Origin: Marsupella aquatica | Lineage: Eukaryota; Marchantiophyta | NCBI GenBank assembly: GCA_973895155.1 | Contig: OZ316896.1 | Coordinates: forward strand, 558,001-622,000 | Reading direction: 5' to 3' | Length of the DNA stretch: 64,000 bases | Part shown: positions 1-12,609 of the stretch, piece after piece | How the letters are laid out: every line of letters begins with the position of its first letter | Numbering within the stretch: the stretch's first letter is position 1 | Made by a program: the position numbers and the translations under genes | The notes under the pieces: generated by a model | The model's input: only the letters and a program-made list of their open reading frames with translations | Databases searched by the model: none | What the model was told of the DNA's origin: nothing

Positions 1-69
1 GCTCACTAAACTCCCTAATGTGGGGCTGTATGGTGTGCGCCGGTGGGAGTGACACTATCCCCAGTTTTT

Positions 70-205
70 GTCCTCACTGCCTTTTTTAAGCAGGAAGGCT
101 CAAGCATTCACTCTTTTGCAGAGGGCTGAGGCTCTAGCCTTTAGGGCTCCTAGACAAATTCCTCTTAGCTACCCTCCTATCTGTAGGGCTTTATTTCCTT
201 TGCCA
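70..205 (+). mobile_element. degraded LINE 3' coding end
   Basis: This short stretch translates to a peptide containing AQAFTLLQRAEALAFRA and then an isoleucine-proline-leucine motif before a Pro-Pro pair. The same arrangement (AQAFTILRRGETVGLRA, then IPLLDPP) ends the long LINE reading frame at about 18.15-18.28 kb. The DNA also aligns through the following 3' untranslated part, which is rich in 'cttgggctttt'. I read it as a diverged, 5'-truncated relative of that element. The window edge cuts the flank, so the start is unknown. Confidence 0.6.
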
Positions 206-213
206 TTGTATGC

Positions 214-410
214 GACTCTTGGGCTTTTTTGGCTCTTTGATCTTCTCAAGCATTTTCCCCTTGTTTTGTTGTTTTGTCTCTACCCAACTCTTGCCTTTTG
301 CTTTCAATTGTGACTCCTGGGCTTTTTGGCTCTTTGTCTCCCTAATATTTTCCCGTTGTTTTGTCTTGTGTCTCCACCCAACTTCTGACTTTTGATTTTA
401 ATTTTCCTTC
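214..410. repeat. 98-bp tandem duplication, two copies
   Basis: Two diverged copies begin at about 214 and 312, each starting gactc(t/c)t(t)gggcttttt and running through a tttgt/ctctacccaac(t)tct segment. They lie in what looks like the 3' untranslated part of the LINE fragment just upstream. Confidence 0.6.
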
Positions 411-3400
411 CTGTTCTCTATACCCTTTTCCCTCTCTGCTCTCTCATGCCCACCAGTCCTAGCTCATAACCTATGCTTGGTTAAGTTTAGTGGGAATGAT
501 TTGACCAAATTTAGAGGAACATGTAAGAGCTGACGTACCAATGCTAGGCCAACTTTAGCAGGATTGTACCTAGGTGTGACTAGTGGGAATGATTCAACTA
601 ACTTTAGAGGGAATGACTTGGTTCAATGGTGACCAAGTTAGTTTATAATCTAATCATTCTAGGTAATGTGATTCGGACACCAACCCTTTGCTCTCCCTGG
701 AAACTGTAACAGCTTTTTCTTTGGCAAAACTTTTTTCTGTTTTGTCCAGTTTATTTGGAGGAATCTTCCTGTCACCACTAGTGGTGACAACAGATTCTAT
801 TTAGTAAAGAGGACTGGCAACCTTCCGGAACCACCTTTCAAGAAGATTGGGAGCAGCATTTTTTTGTGTATTAGCCAAGATGGCTCCCTACTAGCCTATA
901 GAGTCAGGAAGGTTGGCTACTGCATCTGCTTTGGGTTGCAGCCAGCTGGCTAATAGTCTATGGTTAAGAGTATGTTCACTGGCTAATCCCAAAGTTTAGC
1001 AGTGCACTCATGTGGGAAATGGTAACTTGAACAACTGCTCTTTTTAATAGAAACTTCAAAATTAACATATTGGGAAATCTTCTTAGCTCTGCTAGCTCAT
1101 TGTCATTGACCGGTGACTATGTACATTGCAAGGTAATGGGCACCAGGCTAACAACCCTTATCTGCCCAGGGCTTGCTGACAAATGCCAGCCCTTGATCCT
1201 GATGTGGCGAACGGCTGCTGTGCTTTCCAAGATTTAACCCAAGTATCATTAGCCAGCCCCTTCTCTATGTAAGTTTTTGGCAAATTTCTGCCCACCAAAA
1301 AATGGGTAGTTGGGGTTCTCTCCCCCATCCAAGGTTTGTTTTTTTGGCAAGCAAGAGATCTTGCTGACAATGACCAGGTGACAATGAAAAACCTTTTCTT
1401 TGCCAAATTCACGTAGTGGGGTCAGAATTTGGCTAACTTTTCAATGAAAAACCATTCAGAGATTAAGGAAATTGACAATTGAGGGTGGGGCTACTGCATC
1501 TGCTTCCCCACCCATCACAATTGCTGGAAAATTAGCCAAGGGTTAGCTATGCAAAAGAAGACTTGATGGAGTTTGGGAGTGAACAAAGCTTCAGGCCAGG
1601 CCCCTCCTTTCAAAAAGGACTGTCTTATTGGGGCCCCTGTGACCTGCCACCCGTCTCTTCTCCCTTCCCATCTTTATGGTATTACAATTGTGGTTAGGCC
1701 CTGCATGGTCAGAGTTTAGGGAGCTAGGCAACAAGTGTAGGATATAGCAAGAGAGTGAGGCACCAAGGCCGGATGCCTGAATGCTTGAAGGAGAGAGAGA
1801 TAGGAAGAATTAAACATCAAACAATTCCCTAAACCCTACAACATCAACTGTACACAGAGGGAGGGGTTTTTTGGGCTAGTGGTTTTGCCAAGGAAGCAGG
1901 AGGTGGTGGAGAGGCGAGAGGATGATGCCATAAGGTTTAGTCTCTCAATGTTTCTTCCCCTAGCTTCTCTCTTCTCTTTCATTTCATTCAGCAACATCCA
2001 TTTTGGTTGACTGCCTTGGGAAAAATGCCTCCCTGACCCAATGATCCCATAGGCCCCAACCACACTTGACCGGTAATAAAGATTTGGAATACAAGCTACC
2101 AGTGTATAACCATTTGTGGAGATAATTGTTATTTTCATAATCTCTTGCCCAGAAACTCATGATCAATAACTTATTTCCAGGCAGCAATTATGCACCATAA
2201 AGGAGGTTTGGGCTGGGGTTACTAGCTTGTAGCATTGTGACCAGAATGCTCCAAATAGTTTTCTGGCTAGAACAGACCAGTTTTTTTTTTCACTTTTTGG
2301 TCACAGGGTTACAAGCTAGTACCTGTAACCATGGCTGTCATTCCTAAACATGACTGGTGGTGCAAACAGAGGGATACAAGGGAGAAGAGAGAGCAGCAGG
2401 TAGGCCTTGTGGTGGGGGGGGGGGGGTCCTTGACTAATTCAATCCAAATGGGCCCCAAGTCTTGACTAATGTTTTAAAATTTCCCTTTGTAACTTATAAT
2501 TGAGACACCCAATGACCTCTCCAAGAACCTCAGATAGACTTTTGCAACTCTGAGTGGATCAATTGCAGCAAAACCCTCTTGTTTTCTCATATAGTGCATA
2601 TTACACTTCTCATATAGTAAATACTACACCGATCATTAAAACGTGACAAGAAAATAAATAAGATACTCATATTTGAAAATGGAAAATGTGACAAGAAAAG
2701 AGGACACTCCTCTTTGGAAATTTTGTAGGTCTCTGGACACATGAGAAATTGGTGTAGGAATTTAGCACATTTCTGCCAATTTTAACCAACCATGTTGTCA
2801 TCCTTCCGCCCTTCAGATCCAGCTTCAGCTTCCCTCCAATTACACCGTTGTGCGACATCGCCAGAAATCGGACCTCGCCCTCCCTCAGAAGAATTCACCC
2901 GACCTTTTCTCCCAATTTGAGAAATCTATCGTTCAGATTACAACTCTTCATATGGTCTAGAGCCTTCGGGAAGACACACTCTTAAACATCAACGAAGAAG
3001 AATTTCCGACACGTCTGGTGTTTACTCGGACGCAAACGCAAATTCCATTCCGAAATGTTGAGTATGAAAGGGAAGTGATGAGGGTAAAACCACGTTCTCG
3101 AGGACGCCCAAGTTGAGAGGACAATTCGGTTTAGAGAAACATTGCCAGCATTTTTGCGTTTGAAAAATTGGTCGAGAAGGATTCAGGCACCACTGTATTC
3201 TGCCCAAACTGAATTCGGACACGGGAAGTCTACTGAAAATGCGCGCTTTGCGGACAAGAGTTGGGAAATCCGTCGAAAAGGTACTCCCTGGGCACATTGC
3301 TTAATCTCTCACAGCTTACTCTCAGTACACATTGCTGAACTTTCTTGATCTTGAAAATAATCCCTGTCTTGATCCTCACAAACTAAGATGAGAATGAATT

Positions 3401-4267
3401 TCTTCCCTCTGGTTCAGCGGTGGAGGATGTGATGGTCTCTTTGTGAACGACCCGCTAGAATCCCGCTGAGGCCAATGAAGGGGAGGAATTATCGATGAGC
3501 TCACTGTTGGAAAATAGGAGGCAGCGTATGTCAACACTCTCTCAAACAGTGGACTCCCTGGATGGATACCAGTGTAGAGGGGGAGAGCTTAGCTCGTGTC
3601 GGTGGCATCTTTCACCTAGCAGTAGTCTCTCCGGAGTAGTTCTGTTGTCAGCAGCAATCTCTCAAGAAGTAGTCGACTGGATCACACTTTGGACTGGAAG
3701 CAGGCAGGGCCAGCCAGCAGAAGACAATGAAGTGGTGAGGGAATCCACATGGGAGGAATTGGCAATGTTTTGAGAGAGAGCTCTTGTCAGCAGCAGCGTT
3801 GGTTCTGTCTTAAGCTGTAAACAGGGACCTCATCTTGGACGAGGGGCGAAGTGTGCGCAGCCTACACTGAATCGAATCCCTCCTGGCCATCTTTCTATTC
3901 ACTGCTGTGGGCTGTCGCGCGGAGGCAGAGAGGAAACAGCGATCTAATGCAAGTATGGTGTGAAGACGCCGAGGGACCAAACCACACCGGACATTGTCAT
4001 AAATCAGTCTGCTCCCGGACCTCCTCCCACGCCGTCAGTCAGCTCATCCTCTTAATTCTTGAGTGCCGTCTCTCCGTCTGGTACCTCTCACGGAATTCTC
4101 TCACAGAATGGTGTACCTGTTCTGTTGAAAAAGCAATTCAGAATTCCTCCCTCGGTCGTTTGAAATGATTGAAGCAGGAGAAGCAGAAACCAAGTAAACG
4201 AAGGACATCTTCGAATTACTATGCGTGTGCTACCTTTCGTCATGACAGCGACCGAGTTGGGAGGGAC
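411..4267. other. no recognised gene; upstream of the 25K gene
   Basis: I see no convincing coding exon here. The stretch holds a perfect 20-bp palindrome at 770-789, a run of 13 G at 2414-2426, and several short open frames with no recognisable protein similarity. From about 2.9 kb the base composition becomes more balanced and genic. That part probably contains the promoter and 5' untranslated region of the U11/U12-25K gene, possibly with a non-coding 5' exon I cannot delimit. Confidence 0.4.
770..789. repeat. perfect 20-bp palindrome
   Basis: TGTCACCACTAGTGGTGACA reads the same on both strands. No gene is adjacent. It could be a dimeric protein-binding site or chance. Confidence 0.85.
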
Positions 4268-5300
4268 ATGGATCAACTCAGGATGTCCATCGGCAGGATG
4301 GAGGGGGGCTATGTGGGTGTTCGCAGAGCGCAGCTGCAACCCTTGTTGGCCACGCTACTTCAGGACCCCCTCTTGAGCCACGTGTCCAAGACGAGGCACT
4401 CTCTACAGGAGCTGGAAACTTTGATTGCTGTGGAAAAGGGCAGCGCCATGATGCTGTGCATTAGAACAATGGGTGGCACTACATTCGGTAAAGTCCTCCC
4501 CTGCCTCCAGGTGCACGTTTATGTTCGCAGCCATCCTAATTGCTTTCACAGATTGACCATTGCCACAAACATGACTCTCATCTGTGTCTCGAACGATTAC
4601 ACGAAATGGCTTTCATATTCCTAACCTTGTTCCTTGGAATTTTGAATGAAGCGGTTTTATGGTGCTCTTCCGAATGCGTTTAGATGTTCCGAATTGTTAG
4701 CGAGTCCATCACTAACATGTACGAGTGTTCTCTCTTTCTGCGAGTACTAATCAACCTTGTCTCGTAATTACTGTGCATAAGATTTCTTGTCAAGATTGTA
4801 CTTGTTGAAACAGCAAAATGCCGTGGCTACGATGTACAAACCTTTGAATTTTCTTCGAGTACTGAGATGTTTCTCGCGGGACTTGATTTCAGATGTAGCA
4901 ATTGAAATCTGCGTCCGTGCGAGATTTGAAGGCGGCAATCCAAAAGAAGGTAAATGAGACGGAAGAGGAGAATATGGGGCATCGTCATATCTCCTGGTAT
5001 GCCGTTTCCTCTTAGCCAAGGACTAAACAGTATCTTCTCCAGAAACTCTTAGCATCGCCCAGGGTCACTAGGTTTCGTGCTTCCTGTCCCAAATTGGTAT
5101 GCTGATGTACTCCATAGTTTTCCGGGCACTGATCTGAGACACACATTCTGGTGCTCAGGAAGTATGTCTGGGGCAATTTTTGCCTCACCTATAACAACGA
5201 GAAGCTCCTCAGTGAGTCGTCGTTGCTGAGCAAGTTTGGAATTAAGAATGGTGATGAGGTAATTACCACGACGTATGTAAATGTTTGCATACCTCCGTAA
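4268..5300 (+). CDS. SNRNP25: U11/U12 snRNP 25 kDa protein (minor spliceosome)
   Basis: Ubiquitin-like subunit of the U11/U12 di-snRNP, which recognises minor (U12-type) introns in the nucleus. Three exons give one frame: 4268-4510, 4899-4996 and 5159-5300, 160 residues, close to the roughly 170 of the Arabidopsis protein. Family signatures are an N-terminal LLATLLQDPLLSHV helix, the SASVRDLKAAIQKKVNE helix, MGHRHISW, and KYVWGNFCLTYNNEKLL followed by FGIKNGDEV. The last exon is read through to TAA at 5298-5300. A GT at 5228-5260 could instead end it, and I found no further exon. The start is uncertain: ATG at 4268 or 4298 both fit. The more canonical-looking donor at 4488 and acceptor at 4892 would break the frame, so I used GT at 4511 and TAG ending at 4898. 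Identity is firm; the first intron is less so. Confidence 0.83.
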
Positions 5301-7434
5301 GCCAAACTATGGTATGTCTGGAATTTAATTGAACTTCCCGCCTTAAAAATATTCGAAGAATGTGCTGAAATTCATGTCATTGACTTTCTCGAGTGGTTGA
5401 ATGCAGCTCTCTTACGCTCATCATCTAGCGTCAAAGGAGGTTGGGTTTCACTCACACCCTATAAAACGGCGGTTTTTTCATGGCCTCCGAAAAACCATCA
5501 ATTCCAAATGAGCGTTTCTAATCTTCAGAGTGAAGGATCTCGATCAAAGATCCTTCTTGAGCAATGTAGGTGTCTGGCATCGTCTTTCCGTTAGTGGAAC
5601 TTGCCAGTTGCTGCTACTCCTTACTTACCAGTCGTCTTTTCAGCGAGTCGTGTGGAACTCTTCTGGATCCATCTACTTTGACCACAGCATAGTTTTAGGA
5701 TGGCTGATTGGGCACCTTCTGTAAAAGGGACCGGTGTTGTACTATATACTCTGGGAGGTCGTTGCCATGACTGGAAGTCAATTCACCCTCCCTTGAGTTT
5801 TGAGATCTGTAATGCAGCAGCTAGGATTTATCATTTCCTTTGTTGAAGTAGAATACTGAATAGTTCTATATTAATCCTGCACTGAAGGTGGCCCCTAGTC
5901 GCAATTATGTGGTTAATCCGTGTCAACTGCTACTACCGGACATAGGTTTGCCTAATTTCCATGTCATCTGGAGCTTCTTCGCAGATTCGGCAAGCCTTTT
6001 GTCCCGCACCTACAACGATGATTCTGCGATTGCTTCCACTTCACAAGTGATGCCTCACAACGATGTTTTATCTCATCCATAAATGTCCGTCGTTTGCTGT
6101 GCTTACTTGTTTATATTCAGTATTATGCGTGGTATAATGCCGCGACATAACAGTCAAATTTTGAGCACTTGGCTTCGGTAAAACCTTGCTTTCCGTGTTT
6201 GACCTGATCGCAGTTGAATATGACAGACATTACAGTACTTGTCAGCTGTGGGCGATAGTGACTGTCTCCACTGCTATCCTCTGCATACTAAAAGTTCTGC
6301 AAAGAGTTGCTACAGTGAGATTGGTCCCCTCGTGTTGGGATTCGATGTTGTGGATTTTAGGCATTGTTAACGTACTTGCACCGAACTTAAGTCGAATCCT
6401 ACAATCAACGTTGGATTAGTCAACACAGGGACCTAATCGAATGCCCACCTGATGGCGGTCGAACGGGAAATAGAGCTGACATAAACCCTCCGCCCACCAA
6501 AGACATGCGTCACACTCTGAAGCTCGAGGCCGTGTTGCCCTAGCTAGCTCGTGGCTGCCATTGTAAATGCAACCAAATTCAAATCCAAGAAGGTAAGTAA
6601 CCTGCTCACGTGGAAGGGGAACCTAAATCCTGGAGCTGGAGACGTGCTTCAACACTGTGACTAGTGGTCAGAATGCGATACTTCTGTTTCAGTGACATCC
6701 AGTTTTAACTCTCATATCACAACAATTGATGGTTAACGCTCTGAACAAGTCAATCTACCCAATACGAATCGCAAACCGTGCAGACTATATTGCCATTGGT
6801 TTTCAGAGACAGCTCCTTGGACGCAATTTCCGTCCACAGAGCTGAATGCCCATCATATCACGTCACATGATAACTTAATGAGCCAAGTGACTGCATTGGT
6901 ATCATTCTGAGTTACTAGACATGACCAAGAAAGATCTGACAAGAAACCACAGCCTGGGCTGCTGTTGATACCATACAGTAGGAATATCATCGCAGTTATA
7001 ACCAATAGTCTACCATACCCTGACTCATGAGCATCTCAGGACTGCCCCGGCCAAATGTGAATGTTGCTGAAGGCTTCCTAGGCTGTACAAATCAAAGTAG
7101 AATCCAGGTTGCGTGCCTCAAGAACGACTACTACCAGGGACTTCTATTTGCTCATCAATATCAAAGTAGCTCTCGTTCTGGGAATGATTTCTGCTAGAGG
7201 CGTGGCAATTGCAATGCATTTCTGTCGCAACATATCTTCAAGACCAGGGAGAAACGGAGAGTCACTTCCGGGACCAGCCCTCGAAGAAGCTCTGAATGTT
7301 GCTGGATTTGGCGCTGACTGCGTACAGAGCTTTCAACCATACATCTTCACCAAATTCATACACTTTATACTTTTTCTCTTCGCAAATCCATCTCTAATTT
7401 AAGCTGATTTCACTCAATGAGCTCAGGCTTGCGT
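5301..7434. other. intergenic, nothing recognised
   Basis: Only short open frames without family resemblance occur here. The first part is probably the 3' region of the 25K gene and the last part the 3' region of the convergent PSA3-like gene. A 77-codon frame at 6186-6419 has a hydrophobic stretch but no other support. Confidence 0.4.
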
Positions 7435-9479
7435 TTATTGTAATAACTCCTGCGCAACATTTTCAGGTACCTCATCTGTTGATGCTAGCGGATCTACTGC
7501 TGCTTGTTGCTCACCTGATGGTTCTTGTTCCTCAACATCCAGATTTTGAATCTCAGTAGAATTAGATGGATTGGGGGGGCTAAAGGGATCAAAGACACGT
7601 GACGCAACAATTAAATCTATCCGCTCTTTATCAGCAGTTGGATATACAACTTTCAAGATGGTGGAGAACAAAGGAGCATCCTCCTCGGTAATATCCTTTC
7701 TACCAGTACAACACATGCACATTGCTTCAAGGGCTCTCTCAGCCCGGGATTCCATAGGAACATCTGGAACCTTCGATCCAGATTTCTCTCGTTTCTGCAA
7801 GATAGGAACAAAATATCAGTACACCAGAACATGGCAACAAAGTTTATTAGTGCAGGTGTTCGACAATACAGAACACATCCTATCTTTACCAAAACAAGAT
7901 GATGCTTTATCTTGAAGAAAAAACTCCAAAAAACTGTGCCCGTTGACAGCTCTCTGCATAAAATTCCGCGAAAGCAAGACTTGTGGGATCCACCATTCAG
8001 TTGACGTATGCGAGCCAATCAAGTCAAATTCAAGTCACCCCATCTAGTCAGTGCTAGGTGTTGAGTCTGAGTGTAATGCTACTAGTAGTTGGCCATAATC
8101 AGAGAAGCATGACCGAAACCAATAAACCTTTCAGATCCAATAACGTTCTCTCAATAAGCCTTCACACCTGTGCAAAATACCTGGCAGGTAAAGAAATCTA
8201 GCCAGACCTCATCGTAGTGATGGAATGACATCGGAGGAGCGTACCTTTGTTGCCTCGTCCATTAGCAGGTCAAAGTTCTCCACTTCATATTGAATGTCGT
8301 ATGAAACACGTAGTCGGGAGGCTCCCATCAGCAAATCCTCACTCCTCAATAAGCCTGCTCCCAATGCCGCTGCCCAGCACCAAATCAGCACAAAAGGAGC
8401 CTTTGCAGTCTGCAATTAATCAACAGTAACCGCACGTTTTCAGACTGAGACTATTACAACTGGAACACGTTAAAATTTCCGTGCACGATGCCCATGACTG
8501 GACGTTCTATACCCAAACATTTGAAGTTCTATACATGTATCCCATTGCCTTTAGTTTTACATCCAAACATTGGTCCATCATGCTTCTTCAACTCAAAACA
8601 AATTCGAGAATATCAGGCTTTCCCACCTGCACTAGGGTACGAAAAGCAGGTGCTATACATGGCTGAAGAATGTAAAATGCCTAGCGATGTCCAAGTTCTC
8701 TGAGCATCGTGCACCTCAAATTAACAATCTCATTCCCATATTATTAAAAATCCCTGCCCTTGCCGACAAGTTGGTAAGATCCATGCCAAGCTCAGAATTA
8801 GAGACACGGGTACGTTTTGAGAACTCATATGATGGCTAGTCTGAATCAAATTCAGAGCCTATCGGGATTCCTTTTCCCAGAAAGACGTATCTCGGCTGAG
8901 GAACAATCCAATTGAGGTAAGCAAAGCCTGAATTGCCACGCATACCTTGCCATACTTTGCTGCAATCTTATAGAAGGCACTGGAGTCTTGGAGCGAACAA
9001 TTTCTGCCCACTCGAGTGCAAAACTCCTCGAAGCGAATCCTGTCTGTACCCACCCCACCTTCAGGACTAAGGAGTCGAGAGATCAACCCAACCACAGGCA
9101 ATGCACCCTGTACCTTGCTAAGAAACTTCATCACAGGATTGTTGGTCTCCAGATACGACCGAGTACTGCCGTTTCTTCTCCATGAGGGCTCTGCTTGATT
9201 CTCGAGGGTTCCCGGTGCCAGTAGCAGTAGGGTGACGGCTCCAAAGTTCGAGCCATAGTGAAGGGGAGTGGAACTCCAGATTGATGACCTATACGAATTC
9301 GAGCTGGAAGAAGAGGACTCCAATTTGATAACCAGGAAGGACGCCTGGGATGGAACTACGACTGAGGCGGTGGAAGAAAGTCCAGAGCGAGACAAACTGG
9401 GAGGAAGGTTGGAGAATGGTGGACAGGGGGGATGAGAAGAGACTCCTCTATTTGAAATTGAAAGGCGAGCGACCTCCAT
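7435..9479 (-). CDS. chloroplast protein, PSA3/PDE329-like (PSI assembly)
   Basis: Three exons, all in phase 0: 8946-9479, 8245-8409 and 7435-7794, giving 352 residues. The first 70-90 residues are Ser-rich and nearly free of acidic residues, which looks like a chloroplast transit peptide. Then comes EGGVGTDRIRFEEFCTRVG with a tyrosine-lysine-rich helix, then a hydrophobic segment (APFVLIWCWAAALGAGLL), then SRLRVSYDIQYE. The last exon has RAERALEAMCMCC and an acidic, Gln-rich tail. The order and motifs resemble what I remember of plant PSA3 (PIGMENT DEFECTIVE 329), a thylakoid-associated factor that acts with PYG7 in photosystem I assembly. That identification is from memory and is the weak point; the gene model is much firmer. 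Start ATG at 9477-9479 is the first in the exon. Confidence 0.6.
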
Positions 9480-10466
9480 GGCTTCTCTGGGTACCGTTTC
9501 TTCTCCTCTAGCGTCTCCTTGCAGACGATAGATTTCTGATTGCTTTCTGATTGCCTAATAAACCCACTCCGTGATCTTGGACCTGGCCTTTTGTTGGCTG
9601 ATACTAGGAAATTCGTGGCCTTTGTTTAGCGATAGAAGACTGGGTTTTACAGGAGCACGTCCCACGCAGTGACTGGGAAACGGGGAAGCATTATCCATGT
9701 GTCCTGCCCAGGGGTCAGCTTATTTTTTAAGGTTTTTACTTTTTCGCCAGAGTGGCGAATGTCCACTGTGTGAAGGAGTAGATGCTCCAAACATTCCTTA
9801 TCTGATTATTTTCCTGACTATCAGATCTCCTTAGATTTAAGGATGACCTCTAGATGCTGGCTAATGGGACCTGTGATCAGGTGGGACACTGGCTAATGAG
9901 ATAGAAAAATATTAACTATTTTTAGCCAAAAAACATTTCACCACCAAAAAAATTGCTGCCAGGGCTGTCTGCCTGTAGGGCTTTGCTCCATCTTGTCTTT
10001 GGAAACCGGAACGAGTAGGTGGGGTCCAGCCAGGGGTCCAGCATTGTTATCCACTGGGTTCTGTTTTCTAAGGTTGGAAGCTGGATCTGTTTGTAAAATG
10101 CGCACTTTAATGTTATATATAAAGTATGAAGGGAAGCTAGAATTGAGGTCTAGGCTTCTAGAGTGAAGACTCTGACCATGACTCTAGGGCCCCCACCGTA
10201 ATATATGTGCATAGAAAGGAGTATGTTATGATATGTATGATTGTTAAAATGATGGGCCCAAGCATGATGGTTTTTTATCATTTCATCAGCCTTCAAAGAA
10301 TGGTAAGAGTAAATAGATTTTGTTGCCACTTTTATTGTTCGCTTCTCTATTCATGTTCAAAGAAGGGGTAGTTGGGGCTAGTCCTTTATATTTGTAATCT
10401 AAGTTAGCAACCATAGTTCCAAACCTGCTCAGTAGAGTGCAGCCAAGTCAGATTTAAACAATGCTT
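9480..10466. other. intergenic, nothing recognised
   Basis: Upstream of the PSA3-like gene. I see no coding exon or repeat that I can name. The first hundred bases probably carry the promoter and 5' leader of that gene. Confidence 0.4.
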
Positions 10467-10762
10467 GTGAATGTACTAATAGAAACCTACTTTTCCAGAG
10501 TGACCTAGTAGGCCATAAACTACATACCTCTGGTGACATCACTTAACTTTTTTGGAGGGGTCTTGAGAATGTACTAATAGAAACCTACTTTTCTAGAGTG
10601 ACCTAGTAGGCCATAAACTACATATCTCTGGTGACATCACTTAACTTTTTTGGAGGGGTCTTGAGAATGTACTAATAGAAACCTACTTTTCTAGAGTGAC
10701 CTAGTAGGCCATAAACTACATATCTCTGGTGACATCACTTAACTTTTTTGGAGGGGTCTTGA
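10467..10762. repeat. 98-bp tandem repeat, three copies
   Basis: The unit starts gaatgtactaatagaaacct and ends ggaggggtcttga. Successive copies begin 98 bp apart (the shared atgtactaat at 10471, 10569 and 10667). The second and third copies are nearly identical; the first has a few substitutions, so the last duplication is the youngest. Confidence 0.9.
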
Positions 10763-10789
10763 ACTGAAATGAGGAGGAACACTTAGTTA

Positions 10790-11096
10790 GCAGTCATACT
10801 TAGTAGTCTTTCCCCACCCCAATAGTGACATATGTTCATAGTAGGGAACCCATTGCAGGGTGAGCCCCCATGTATCCAACAGGGACCTGCACCAGGAGGG
10901 AGAGAGGATGAAATCAGGGCCACACAGTGGACAACCAGGGCCCGAGCAGATAATCAGAAGTTACTAACATCCACTACACACAGAGCCAATCCCACCCACA
11001 CACATATACCCTCCACACCAGTGTGTAGAGGGAGGATTGAACTTGGTACCTTTCAGTTCTAGGCTCGTCCCCTAGCTAACTGAACTAAGGGTTGTC
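10790..11096 (-). mobile_element. tRNA-derived SINE, older copy
   Basis: About 300 bp that align, with substitutions, to the SINE at 62.3-62.6 kb. On the minus strand the head has a box A-like TTAGTTCAGTTAGCTAGGGG and a box B-like AGTTCAATCC about 40 bp further on. The body shares the GGACCTGCACCAGG-type and CACACACATATA-type blocks (plus-strand sense). No poly(A) or clear target-site duplication remains, in keeping with an older insertion. A 76-codon open frame on the plus strand is a by-product. Confidence 0.72.
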
Positions 11097-12354
11097 TTGC
11101 ATGTGCAAGAGTCCTTCAAAAAGCGGCACTTACTTGCCCACAAAATATGGGAAAAAGTGTATGACCAAATCAAAGCACAATACTCCAAGGCAATACTTGC
11201 CATGCTCCCACTCATTTTCTTGAATTCTTACCGGAATGAGGGTTTAAATTCATCTATATTTACAATTTCCTGCTGTACTATCTATAATTTTGATCCCTCT
11301 TATTGCTAGACTGAGGTGGTGTTGCCCATCTATAGTCTTAATTTAGATTCGAAATTCTTGGCTCAATGCAGAAAGCTAGCAAAAGTGTTCAAATAGCTCT
11401 GAAAAGAATAAGCACCTGCTCTTTCTGAAGCTCAGGTTGTGGAACTTTTTTTAATACATAGAATGTAAAACACGAGTGTGAACATACACAATCTGAGCTG
11501 AAGATGTAATAATTCTGGATGGTGCAGATACAAGGGATGCTATTGTTAAGGATCAAGGCGGACATACCACTGATGAAAGGAAGAGTATTTCCGCTTTACA
11601 AATCAGTAATTCCAGTCCACTCATTATCTTACAAAAAGGATCAAAGTTGTGACGATGTGAAAATCCCTCACATCTGCCGAATGAAGCATGTGCAATCACA
11701 CTCAAAAGGACAGACCCTCCTCCTTGGTAACTATTTCGTTGCACGACAAAATAAAACTGTAACCTCAACGGGTTAAAATGCATGGACCCAGAATCAGAGG
11801 TGACTTAGCAGATCCTGAAGAACTTCCACTCTTCTCTGATCGTCATTATGAGCTCCCTTCCAATCCGAAATCGATACGTATCCTGTTACGGAACGACTTC
11901 ACATCACAACAAAGAGCCTTGCTGCAAAGGCATGTTCCCATCATTGTCCACGAACAATTTTAGATCATTTGTAGGCTACTCAAAACATTGTAGCGGTGGC
12001 TGAATTTGTCAGCAGCTCACCACTCGAGTTTCCTCCGAGGGGATAGTAGCATTGCTGAAGAATGAATGCTCACAATCTGACTTGGAGTACATACTGAATC
12101 CGCTGCGGCTATAGCAATCCTTCAAGTGTAATAACTCCAACAAATCATTTATAAATGGAGAAATTGAAAAGTCGTACTCCCATTAGAGCGCAGCAAAAAA
12201 TTTCAAGAACGTGCATGATAAGGTGCTTCACCAGCCCTGACATCGATGCCCATGGACACCTACAACGAATATTTTAGCAAAACTGGACCAAGAAACCAAA
12301 CATATGTGTGCTGAAACTTCGCTGATCTTTCTCGAAGGAAGTTAAACCTCTCGT
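11097..12354. other. gene-poor stretch with coding-like fragments
   Basis: No recognised gene. Two pieces look somewhat coding: a plus-strand frame at 11778-11963 (after ATG, GPRIRGDLADPEELPLFSDR...), and a minus-strand frame near 12010-12115 that reads RSGFSMYSKSDCEHSFFSN and ends at a GTGAGC donor-like site. I could not join either to a gene. Confidence 0.3.
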
Positions 12355-12609
12355 TCATTGTGGACAGATGGCAAAATTGCGTAATGCCGCTTTCTTCGAC
12401 AATTCCATAGATGTACCAAGCTGGTTTGCTATGTGAAGCCAAATCTCTGGCATCTTTCCAGGAAATACGTACAGCTTTCCTACGACCATCACTTGACCAG
12501 GCTTAGGCTGTAAGCAGTGGTACGAAAGAGCTGAAGCGTTCTTGAACTGGCCATTTCTCCAACGCAGAGTGTAAAACCAATCATTACCTGGTGCAACTTG
12601 AAGAATATA
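12355..12609 (-). other. 84-codon ORF in frame with the MED27 stop
   Basis: Directly after the TAG of MED27 (12610-12612) the same frame stays open for 84 codons, to TGA at 12355-12357. The translation is rich in Trp, Tyr and Gly (APGNDWFYTLRWRNG, PGQVMVVGKLYVFPGKMPEI) and reads like protein rather than random sequence. I do not recognise it. It could be a readthrough extension, an exon of an alternative MED27 transcript, or the end of another gene whose other exons I cannot find. Confidence 0.3.

Noticed and set aside
2414-2426. Poly(G) runs here (13 G), at 34944-34961 (18 G) and at 63318-63331 (14 G) as a shared element
   Set aside because: The flanks differ at all three sites. They are simple homopolymers, though prone to sequencing error and able to form G-quadruplexes.
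10832-11062. 76-codon plus-strand frame, and similar frames at 62240-62610
   Set aside because: Both are by-products of SINE copies with Pol III boxes; the two copies do not conserve the frame.
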